From positions 1 to 19,899 of the forward strand of contig CAJTLD010000046.1 of assembly GCA_910577065.1 (NCBI GenBank): a DNA stretch of 19,899 nucleotides, written 5' to 3'. Shown piece by piece: positions 13,474 to 19,899 of this stretch; within the stretch, counting starts at the first letter, position 1; every line of letters starts with the position of its first letter. The stretch is from an uncultured Lachnospiraceae bacterium (GTDB lineage Bacteria > Bacillota > Clostridia > Lachnospirales > Lachnospiraceae). The notes beneath the pieces are model-generated. The model was given only the letters and a program-made list of their open reading frames with translations, did not search any database and was not told where the DNA came from. The position numbers were made by a program, and so were the translations under genes.

Positions 13474-15006
13474 ATGATGAGACACATGAAAAAAATTGCG
13501 AGCCTCGTATTGGCTCTGGTAATGGTAATGACAATGGCGATGCCGGTGTTTGCGACTAATGTGGATAATGTAAACGCAGGTGATGATGTAAAAGGAACGA
13601 TTACAATTGATAACGCAGTAGTAGGCCAGACCTACAGTATCTATCAGATTTTCTCTCTGGAAAGCTATAATAAGACGAATAATACATATGCGTATAAAAT
13701 CGTAGATGCGTGGAAAGGCTTTTTTGAAGGAGAAGAAGCGGGAAAAGGCTTTGTAGAAATTGACAAACAGGGATATATAGAATGGAAAGCCGCAGCAGAT
13801 GCGAATATGGTTGCATTTGCAAAAGCAGCTTTGGCATATGCCGAAAAAAATAATATTTCTGCAACCGCTTCGAAAGAAGCGGCATCCGATGTAAAAGACG
13901 CTGAGACGACGACTGTGGTATTTGAGGGACTTTCATTAGGATATTATCTGCTGGATTCCACCGTTGGTACGCTTTGCTCCCTGAATACGACAGATAACAC
14001 GGTTACGATTCAGGATAAGAATGAAAAACCGACTACAGACAAAAAGGTAGAAGAAGATTCTACAGGCAATTATGGCGAAAATAACGATGCTAATATCGGT
14101 CAGACCGTGAACTATCAGACCACAATTACAGCCCAGGAAGGTGCAAAAAACTATATCCTGCACGATAAAATGACTGGTTTGGATTTCATAGAAGTTACAG
14201 GGATTACGCTGGACGGCGTTAAAGTGGACGCCCAAAATAATTATACAGTAGAGACAGAAAATTTAGGGGATGACTGTACATTTGAAGTTGTTTTCACACA
14301 GGCATTTTGCGATACATTGAAAGCTGGTTCTAAAATTGTAGTAAGCTATTCTGCTGTTGTAAATGAAGATGCAGTGATTGCAGAAGCAGGCAACCCGAAT
14401 GAGACGCATTTAAGCTATGGTGACAACAACGATAATGAAACAGAAACATCTGAAACCAGAACATATACTTTTGGTTTTGATTTGGTAAAAATTACAGAAG
14501 GTAAAGTGCTTTTAACAGGCGCTGAATTTGAACTGTACGGATCAGAGAAAGGGAAAGACAAAATTGCTCTTATAGATAAAGGCAATGACGTTTACCGTGT
14601 GGCAACAGATGAAGAAAAGAAAGCGGACGGCTTTGCGTCTGCAATAATCAAAGCAGGAAAAGTAACCATCGAGGGCCTTGACGGCGGTACAACATACTGG
14701 TTAGAAGAGACAAAAGCTCCAGACGGTTACAACAAACTGGAAGGGCGTGTGAAAGTGGAACTCAGTGAAAAAAATACGAGCAACCCTGATGGTGCTTCTG
14801 TAACAGTAAACAATAATTTAACATCCGCTACCATGAATGGAGACACTTATGTAGAGAATGGCGTTGCAGTAGAGAATAAAACCGGTTCCCTTCTTCCAAG
14901 CACCGGTGGTATCGGTACAACGATCTTTTATGTAATCGGCGGTATTCTGGTAATCGGCGCAGGCGTGCTGTTAATTACCAAAAAACGTATGAGCAGGGAA
15001 GTATAA
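13474..15006 (+). CDS. Major pilin, isopeptide-forming LPSTG fimbrial subunit
   Basis: A 510-aa SpaA-type pilin backbone. A signal peptide (KKIASLVLALVMVMTMAM, cut near FAT) precedes an N-terminal D1-like domain (GTITIDNAVVGQTYSIYQIF). A lysine-containing linker resembling a pilin motif lies near residues 188-196 (PTTDKKVEE). An isopeptide-type D2 domain (about 210-330) and a SpaA/Cna-B domain with the E-box YWLEETKAPDGYN (408-420) follow. LPSTG is at 474-478, with a membrane helix and KKRMSREV tail. The class C sortase downstream would join the motif Lys to the Thr of LPSTG in covalent polymers. Ribosome binding site AAGGAG. The gene is more AT-rich than its neighbours, perhaps from high-expression codon use or separate ancestry. 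Confidence 0.92.
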   Translation: MMRHMKKIASLVLALVMVMTMAMPVFATNVDNVNAGDDVKGTITIDNAVVGQTYSIYQIFSLESYNKTNNTYAYKIVDAWKGFFEGEEAGKGFVEIDKQGYIEWKAAADANMVAFAKAALAYAEKNNISATASKEAASDVKDAETTTVVFEGLSLGYYLLDSTVGTLCSLNTTDNTVTIQDKNEKPTTDKKVEEDSTGNYGENNDANIGQTVNYQTTITAQEGAKNYILHDKMTGLDFIEVTGITLDGVKVDAQNNYTVETENLGDDCTFEVVFTQAFCDTLKAGSKIVVSYSAVVNEDAVIAEAGNPNETHLSYGDNNDNETETSETRTYTFGFDLVKITEGKVLLTGAEFELYGSEKGKDKIALIDKGNDVYRVATDEEKKADGFASAIIKAGKVTIEGLDGGTTYWLEETKAPDGYNKLEGRVKVELSEKNTSNPDGASVTVNNNLTSATMNGDTYVENGVAVENKTGSLLPSTGGIGTTIFYVIGGILVIGAGVLLITKKRMSREV

Positions 15007-15238
15007 TTGTACATACCCAGGGACAAGGGCTTGCGTAATGCAAAGCAGTCTCCCGGAGTGCGAATAAACGCGCTGCAGGCTCCGGGGGACGATAAGTCCC
15101 TTCTCCTGGTTATGCCGCACAGGCCGGCACCTTCCCGTGGTGTGCGGCGAGCAACGGGCAAAACGCCCGGCCGACGCCGGCAGGCGGTGTAAACCGCTTT
15201 AAGACAGCGCCCATTTTTACAGAATTGTGGGGAAACCT
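15007..15238 (+). ncRNA. Highly structured untranslated RNA between pilin and sortase genes
   Basis: This 232-nt gap holds no convincing gene. Predicted RNA stems are: GTCTCCCGGAG (15048-15058) with CTCCGGGGGAC (15080-15090), 11 pairs including one G-U; GGGAC (15086-15090) with GTCCC (15096-15100), which excludes the first; GCCGCACA (15114-15121) with TGTGCGGC (15141-15148); CGGGC (15155-15159) with GCCCG (15165-15169); and GCGGT (15184-15188) with ACCGC (15193-15197), followed by only TTT. I could not match it to a riboswitch class that I know. It may lower sortase expression relative to pilin by partial termination or processing. Confidence 0.5.
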
Positions 15239-16114
15239 ATGAAAAGAAAACAGAATAAAAGACGTTTTTCCGTTTCAACCATGCTATTGGTTGTAATCCT
15301 GTTGGCGGGAATCGGCGTTATGCTTTACCCTTCGGTCAGCGACTGGTGGAACAGCATGCATGCCACGCGCGCCATTGCGAACTATGTCGAAGCGGTAGAC
15401 AGCATGTCCGAGCAGGCAAAGGAAGAAATAATTGAAGCTGCCAGGCAGTATAACAAATCGCTTGCCAATGGGGCCAATTTTAACGTTTCTGATGAAAAAT
15501 ATGCGGAGTATGAAAAAATTCTGGATATTTCGGGCACCGGTATTATGGGATATATCCAGATCCCGTCGATAAACGTCAACCTTCCGGTTTACCACGGCAC
15601 AGAAGAAACGGTGCTGCAGATTGCAGTCGGGCATATTGCGGGTTCTTCTTTTCCGGTAGGCGGAAAGCGGACGCACTGTATTTTGTCCGGGCACCGCGGG
15701 CTGCCGAGCGCCGTACTCTTTACCGATTTGGATAAGATGGCGGAAGGGGATATTTTTACGGTAACCGTATTGGATCGGACTGTTACATACCAGGTCGACC
15801 AGATCCGGATTGTACTGCCGGAGGAAACCGAAGAACTCGCGATTACGGACGGCAAAGATTACTGTACGCTGGTAACCTGTACGCCGTATGGCGTCAATAC
15901 GCACCGGATGCTGGTTCGGGGAAGCCGGATTGAGAATAAAAGCGGGGAAGCGGCCGTTACTGCGGATGCGGTCCGGATACCGTCTTATATAGTGATTCCG
16001 GCAGTCGGGATACCGCTTTTGTTTCTGACGCTTCTTGGAATGTTGATTTATTACCGCAGAAAACCGCATAAGAAACCGCATCAGGAACTGTTGGATGAGA
16101 TCAGAAAAAAATAA
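15239..16114 (+). CDS. srtC: Class C (pilin-polymerising) sortase
   Basis: A 291-aa membrane transpeptidase that cuts LPXTG pilins after Thr and joins them to a lysine of the next subunit. The ATG at 15239 follows GTGGGGA and is preferred to GTG 15227. An N-terminal membrane helix (about residues 11-30) and a second C-terminal one (about 250-271) match class C. Catalytic residues are His152 (SGHRGLPSA), Cys214 (TLVTCTPYG) and Arg223 (NTHRMLVRG). A substrate-site motif YIQIPSINVNLPVYHG lies at 105-120. It sits immediately after the major pilin, as in other Gram-positive pilus islands. Translation is close-coupled to the ancillary pilin downstream. Confidence 0.94.
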   Translation: MKRKQNKRRFSVSTMLLVVILLAGIGVMLYPSVSDWWNSMHATRAIANYVEAVDSMSEQAKEEIIEAARQYNKSLANGANFNVSDEKYAEYEKILDISGTGIMGYIQIPSINVNLPVYHGTEETVLQIAVGHIAGSSFPVGGKRTHCILSGHRGLPSAVLFTDLDKMAEGDIFTVTVLDRTVTYQVDQIRIVLPEETEELAITDGKDYCTLVTCTPYGVNTHRMLVRGSRIENKSGEAAVTADAVRIPSYIVIPAVGIPLLFLTLLGMLIYYRRKPHKKPHQELLDEIRKK

Positions 16115-16127
16115 GGAGGAGATGCCC

Positions 16128-17195
16128 ATGAGGCTCAAGAGAAAAATCCCGGGGAAAATTTTCGCCGTGCGGAACGTGTGCCTGCTTCTGGCCGTTGTGC
16201 TGGCTTTTGGCGCGGCGGCGTTTACACCGGCTATAGACGGGACGGCGCGGGCGGTTGATTTTGACAAAGCCTGTTCCTTAACGGTCAACCCGGGCAGCGG
16301 GGAATTTTCGGAAGATTTGGCGTCAGCCGGAATTGTGATTGACCTGTATCCGGTGGCGGGAGCCGTTCCGGTGGACGGCCATGATACGTATACATATGAT
16401 TTTACGGGGGATTTTGCATCGCTTTCGATTTCGGATCAGCCGGATCAGGACGAGTGGAAGGCGCTTTCGCAGAAAGCGGCGGCAATCGCTTTAAAGGATG
16501 TAGAGCCTTCGGTAAAAGGCGCCGCAGCCTGGGAAGCTATTCCGGATTTAAGCTGCGGGCTTTACCTGGTAATTGCCAGGGGCGGCGACAGGGAAGATTA
16601 TGTGGTGACGGTGGAAAACGAAGCCGGAGAGCAGAGTATTGCTACGGTAGCTTATTCCGGGGAGTATATTTATACGATTGCGCCCGCGCTGGTATCGCTT
16701 CCGGGTAAGGAAGCGGATGAAAACGGCGATTCTATGACGTCCGGAAGCGGGGAATGGATATATGACGTGGAAACGGACTTAAAAATACAGCGGGCTCTGC
16801 GCTACGGGGCGTTGGAAATTACAAAACGCCTTGCCAGCTATGAAACAAAAGACCCGGCGACATTTGTATTTTCGGTGGAAGCTAAGTTAAAGGATAAAAC
16901 GGTGTACAGCGACGTGGTATCTCTTACGTTTACCGCGCCGGGGGAAAAGAAAACGCTGATTGAAAAAATCCCGGTCGGCGCGCAGGTAACGGTAACGGAG
17001 GTATATTCCGGCGCAGTGTACGAACCGACAGTGTCCGCGGAGCAGACGGCTGTAATAGAAGCCGAACAGGCGGCAAATGTTACATTTGAAAATGATTATA
17101 ACGAAACGCATAAGGGCGGCGGTTCTGTCGTCAACCGTTTTGATTACCATTCGGATACCGGATGGGGCTGGACGAAAATAACGGATGAGGAGTGA
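16128..17195 (+). CDS. Ancillary (minor) pilin-like protein without sorting signal
   Basis: A 355-aa exported protein. AAGGAGGA at 16113-16120, overlapping the sortase stop, selects the ATG at 16128. A signal peptide (about residues 15-42, ending TARA-VD) precedes a pilin-type domain (about 45-185: SLTVNPGSGE, GLYLVIARG), which resembles the N-terminal domain of the major pilin. A short linker leads to a Cna-B/DUF7601-like domain (about 230-335, ALEITKRLASYETKDPATFVF). The C-terminus ends in WGWTKITDEE with no LPXTG, membrane helix or positive tail. It could be attached through a lysine or held non-covalently, for example as a basal or tip-associated subunit; the exact role is not clear. Confidence 0.75.
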   Translation: MRLKRKIPGKIFAVRNVCLLLAVVLAFGAAAFTPAIDGTARAVDFDKACSLTVNPGSGEFSEDLASAGIVIDLYPVAGAVPVDGHDTYTYDFTGDFASLSISDQPDQDEWKALSQKAAAIALKDVEPSVKGAAAWEAIPDLSCGLYLVIARGGDREDYVVTVENEAGEQSIATVAYSGEYIYTIAPALVSLPGKEADENGDSMTSGSGEWIYDVETDLKIQRALRYGALEITKRLASYETKDPATFVFSVEAKLKDKTVYSDVVSLTFTAPGEKKTLIEKIPVGAQVTVTEVYSGAVYEPTVSAEQTAVIEAEQAANVTFENDYNETHKGGGSVVNRFDYHSDTGWGWTKITDEE

Positions 17196-17209
17196 GGAGG
17201 CCGGATGAG

Positions 17210-17722
17210 ATGAAAAAAAAGACTTGGTTTTTGGCAGCCGCTGCGGTTATCCTGGCCCTGACAGCCGCAGTAGACGACGCGTGGGCGTATTTTACCACAT
17301 ATGCGCAGGCAAAAGGCGGCTATACGCTTTCGCTGGGGGATAAAACCACGGTGGAAGAAGAGTTTTCCGCCTGGACGAAGCATGTTGTGATTGCAAACAG
17401 TGAAGATTCCGAGCCGGTTTATGTCCGGGTAAAGGCATTTTGCGGGAGCGAATACGCGCTTGTTTACAGTGACGAAAACGGCAAATGGTCGCCGGGCGGC
17501 GACGGTTATTACTATTATAAAGACGTGGTAAACGGCGGGGGCGCAACGGATGAACTGCTGGTGAAAATAGAGCAGGTTCCGGAGGATGTTTCCGATGCGA
17601 GCCGGTTCCACGTTGTGATTGTATACGAAACGGTTCCGGTATTATACCGGGAAGACGGGACGCCTTATGCGGATTGGACGCAGAAGGCAGAAACCGGTAA
17701 GTTGGAAGGAGGCGGCCTGTAA
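17210..17722 (+). CDS. TasA/camelysin-like secreted protein
   Basis: A 170-aa exported protein. The ATG at 17210 follows GAGGAGG with 9-nt spacing; in-frame GTG 17192 overlaps the preceding stop and is less likely. A signal peptide (KKKTWFLAAAAVILALTAA) ends in DDAWAYFTTY, the A-Y-F/A-x-F pattern seen at the mature start of SipW-dependent proteins such as TasA and CalY. A beta-rich mature domain includes EPVYVRVKAF and FHVVIVYETVPVLY. No anchor is seen. In Bacillus, relatives form biofilm matrix fibres; a matching role is an inference. Its TAA overlaps the next ATG by one base. Confidence 0.7.
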   Translation: MKKKTWFLAAAAVILALTAAVDDAWAYFTTYAQAKGGYTLSLGDKTTVEEEFSAWTKHVVIANSEDSEPVYVRVKAFCGSEYALVYSDENGKWSPGGDGYYYYKDVVNGGGATDELLVKIEQVPEDVSDASRFHVVIVYETVPVLYREDGTPYADWTQKAETGKLEGGGL

Positions 17723-18489
17723 TGAAAAAATGCAGAGCGTTTTTTACTTCCCCGAAGGGTTCGCTTACCCTGTTTGGGCTGGCGGCGCTGCTGCTTTTGT
17801 TTTCGTCGGTGGGAGGCGCAAGGGCTGCGCTTACGTATTATTCCGAGACGTATTCCTCCCGCGTGCAGATGTACAATATCGGCGTGACGCTAATGGAAAA
17901 CGGGGAAAACGTTTCCTGGCGCGATTATACCAGCGCGTCGGACGGAAGCTGGAATGAAAAAACGGGGGAATTGCTCCTTGGCATGCTTCCGGAAGGAGAA
18001 GAGATAAAGCCCGGTAAAAAATACGCCGAGGAACTGTGCGTGAAAAACAGCGGTACAATCCACCAGTATGTGCGGGTGGGCATTTATAAATATTGGCTGG
18101 ACAAAGACGGCAACAAGCTGACGGCGCTTTCGCCGGATCTGATCCGGCTGAATCTGGTAAACACCGATACGGACTGGCTTATAGATACGCAGGCTTCCAC
18201 GCCGGAGAGGACGGTTTTATATTACCGGAACCTTCTTAAGTCCGGTGAAACGACGCCGCTGTTTGCAGACAGCCTGACGGTGGACGGGATGGTTGCGACA
18301 AAGGTAACGCAGACAAAAACAACAGAAAACGGATATACGACGATTACAACGTCTTACGATTACGACGGCGTGCGGTTCTGCGTTGAGGCAAAGGTAGACG
18401 CCGTTCAGGAGCACAATGCCGCGGACGCCGCATGGAGCGCCTGGGGACGCCGCGTTTCGGTAAATAACGGCGCGCTTAGCCTGGAGTAA
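17722..18489 (+). CDS. TasA/camelysin-like secreted protein (second)
   Basis: A 255-aa exported protein. The ATG overlaps the preceding stop (TAATG) and follows GGAGG. The signal peptide (about residues 14-35, LTLFGLAALLLLFSSVGG then ARAALTYYSETYSS) leads into a mature start typical of SipW-type substrates (VQMYNIGVTLMENG). The mature beta-rich domain includes the recurring pattern LCVKNSGTIHQYVRVGIYKYW, comparable with YVRVKAF in the previous protein. Two cysteines lie about 110 residues apart. No sorting signal or membrane tail is seen. Position and pattern suggest a paralogue of the 17210 product acting in the same surface structure. Confidence 0.68.
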   Translation: MKKCRAFFTSPKGSLTLFGLAALLLLFSSVGGARAALTYYSETYSSRVQMYNIGVTLMENGENVSWRDYTSASDGSWNEKTGELLLGMLPEGEEIKPGKKYAEELCVKNSGTIHQYVRVGIYKYWLDKDGNKLTALSPDLIRLNLVNTDTDWLIDTQASTPERTVLYYRNLLKSGETTPLFADSLTVDGMVATKVTQTKTTENGYTTITTSYDYDGVRFCVEAKVDAVQEHNAADAAWSAWGRRVSVNNGALSLE

Positions 18490-18501
18490 GGAGGAGGAAT
18501 C

Positions 18502-19338
18502 ATGAGGAAAAAAATATGCGGCCTGCTTTTGTTTGGCGCAGCGCTTCTGGCGGGGACGGCGGGCGTTCATGCGGAAACCTCTTACGGAAGCCCCGACTGG
18601 AACGTGACGTTTACAGAAGATGAAAAAATGGAAAGCAGCTTTAGCTCCGCGGATTTGGACGATACGATTTACGGATTGCAGCCCGGGGACAACGCTATTA
18701 TTACGCTGAAACTAAAAAACGAACACGACGTATCGACAGATTGGTATATGACAAATAAAGTGCTTTATTCGCTGGAGGACCGCAGCAAAAACCAGGCTAC
18801 GGGCGGCGGCGCGTATACTTATATCCTGACCTATACGGATGGGGACGGAGAGAAAAAGACGCTGTTTAACAGCGATACGGTAGGCGGCGAAAATTCCGGC
18901 GCGGCCGGGGAAGGGCTGCATGCGGCCGCAAGCGCGTTAAAGGATTATTTTTTCCTGGACACCTTAAATAAGGGCGACGGCGGCACGGTGACGCTGGAGG
19001 TTGCCCTGGACGGTGAAACGCAGGGGAACGATTATCAGGATACGCTGGCGGATCTTTCCATGAACTTTGCGGTGGAATTAAACGGGACGCCGGGAATGTC
19101 CGCGGAAAGCCCGTCTGGCGGAGCTCTGGGAGAGACTCCGGTAGAAGGTCCCGGCCAGGAGGGCGGTACGGATACCGCAAGGGATAACGGCAGGCGCAGG
19201 ACGGTTGTGCAGACCGGGGACGATACGATGCTGGCGCCGTATATTATTGCGGCAAGTATCAGCGGGAGTATTTTATTTGTACTCGCCGTGTATATGAGCC
19301 TGCGTTCCGGCAGGCAAAAAAGGAGGGCGCTGCAATGA
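18502..19338 (+). CDS. TasA-like surface protein with C-terminal VQTG anchor
   Basis: A 278-aa surface protein. AAGGAGGAGG precedes the ATG. A signal peptide (KKICGLLLFGAALLAGTAG, cut near VHA-ET) is followed by a beta-rich domain with LQPGDNAIITLKLKNEHDVS (about residues 60-80), a pattern of SipW-type/TasA-like proteins. A Gly/Glu/Pro-rich linker (about 195-230) reaches toward the wall. The C-terminus is VQTGDD (236-241), a membrane helix (about 245-267) and a RSGRQKRR tail, the architecture of a sortase signal with a non-canonical VQTG in place of LPXTG. It may be the wall anchor for the preceding TasA-like proteins. Its stop overlaps the next ATG (ATGA). Confidence 0.75.
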   Translation: MRKKICGLLLFGAALLAGTAGVHAETSYGSPDWNVTFTEDEKMESSFSSADLDDTIYGLQPGDNAIITLKLKNEHDVSTDWYMTNKVLYSLEDRSKNQATGGGAYTYILTYTDGDGEKKTLFNSDTVGGENSGAAGEGLHAAASALKDYFFLDTLNKGDGGTVTLEVALDGETQGNDYQDTLADLSMNFAVELNGTPGMSAESPSGGALGETPVEGPGQEGGTDTARDNGRRRTVVQTGDDTMLAPYIIAASISGSILFVLAVYMSLRSGRQKRRALQ

Positions 19339-19899
19339 GAAAACTCTTGAAGGAAGGCACGGCTCTGGTTTTGTTTCTGGCTGTTTTACTGGCGGCGTTT
19401 ATCCCGGTAAAGGCAGCAAAGGAGGAGTATACGTATACGGTACGGTTTTTCTCCGGCGCGCAGGGGACGATTAACGGTCAGGAACTTGTCGAATGCACCG
19501 GCCTGCATTATGGGGATCGTGTGACGTTTAATCAGGGAATCGTACAGGTAAAGGACAACGGCAAATATTATATAAAAGGAATCCGTGAAAGCGGCAGGGA
19601 CAATAATACGGTAAATAACACCGCGTCTTTTCCAGTGACGGGGGATATGGATTATGTCGTTGTATACGGGATATTGGGAAATGCGGTGGCATATACGGTA
19701 AATTACCAGGATACGGACGGGAATGCTCTGGCCGAAAGCGAGACATACTATGGAAATATCGGGGATACGCCGGTGATTGCATTTTTATATATTGACGGTT
19801 ACCAGCCGCAGGCTTACAATCAGACGAGGACATTGACCGCGAATGCCGCGGATAACGTATTTACATTTGAATATACCCCCGTGAACGAAACGGAGGAGC
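19335..19899 (+). CDS. MucBP-type secreted protein (partial, runs off the window)
   Basis: An open frame of 188 codons, cut by the window end. The ATG overlaps the previous stop by 4 nt and follows AGGAGGGC. A signal peptide (LLKEGTALVLFLAVLLAAF, cut near VKA-AK) precedes a beta-rich region (VRFFSGAQGTINGQE, about residues 37-51). A MucBP-like repeat at about 120-185 follows (AYTVNYQDTDGNALAES, GDTPVIAFLYIDGYQP, TFEYTP). MucBP repeats occur in mucin-binding and other surface proteins of gut Firmicutes and usually come in several copies, with an LPXTG at the end that would lie outside the window. It extends the pilus/surface operon and may be another adhesin. Confidence 0.8.
   Translation, partial: MRKLLKEGTALVLFLAVLLAAFIPVKAAKEEYTYTVRFFSGAQGTINGQELVECTGLHYGDRVTFNQGIVQVKDNGKYYIKGIRESGRDNNTVNNTASFPVTGDMDYVVVYGILGNAVAYTVNYQDTDGNALAESETYYGNIGDTPVIAFLYIDGYQPQAYNQTRTLTANAADNVFTFEYTPVNETEE

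Noticed and set aside
15007..15192. 61-codon frame in the pilin-sortase gap
   Set aside because: It has a TTG start directly after the pilin stop without a ribosome binding site, and the region is explained better as structured RNA.
15007..15238. Cyclic-di-GMP or cobalamin riboswitch in the pilin-sortase gap
   Set aside because: Short words such as GCAAAGC are suggestive, but the conserved cores of these classes are not present in order.

Overview
The window comes from a low-to-mid GC Gram-positive anaerobe, most likely a gut Lachnospiraceae (class Clostridia). The evidence is the rpmG-secE-nusG-rplK-rplA / rplJ-rplL layout, strong AGGAGG ribosome binding sites, sigma-A type promoters, and a downstream sortase pilus locus of Firmicutes style. 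No species is assigned.

Region 1 (1-3810) is core housekeeping. A sigma-A promoter at 225-253 precedes rpmG (49 aa, GTG start), secE, nusG, rplK and rplA. A second promoter at 2518-2546 drives rplJ-rplL through an L10-type autoregulatory leader RNA. A strong intrinsic terminator follows rplL. rpoB, which usually follows rplL, is not found in the next 16 kb, so an accessory locus occupies this junction.

Region 2 (3811-7770) is a set of individually transcribed accessory genes: a leftward XRE-type regulator, a small signal-peptide/membrane protein, a secreted InlB-type repeat protein, a short-chain dehydrogenase, and a tyrosine recombinase interrupted by one in-frame TAA.

Region 3 (7771-8045) is the most interesting part. 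Six bases after the recombinase stop, a 28-bp inverted repeat (26/28 identical) brackets a 187-bp segment that holds a bidirectional terminator and a promoter-like extended -10 element. This is the architecture of an invertible (phase-variable) promoter. As assembled, the best outward promoter points left, away from the pilus genes, so the state shown is predicted to be OFF. The neighbouring invertase is broken, so the switch may be locked unless another recombinase acts in trans.

Region 4 (8046-end) is one rightward surface-structure operon with mostly overlapping or very short junctions: a coiled-coil protein, signal peptidase I, a 1448-aa LPETG adhesin with nine His/Cys repeats and a fibro-slime domain, an LPSTG major pilin, a highly structured 232-nt untranslated gap, a class C sortase, an ancillary pilin without a sorting signal, two or three TasA/camelysin-like secreted proteins (the last with a VQTG anchor), and a MucBP-type protein cut by the window end. 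The likely joint product is a phase-variable, sortase-assembled pilus, possibly combined with TasA-like matrix subunits. The inverted repeats, terminator hairpins, stop codon and protein motifs are read directly from sequence. The switch function, its OFF state and the pilus/TasA link are inferences.
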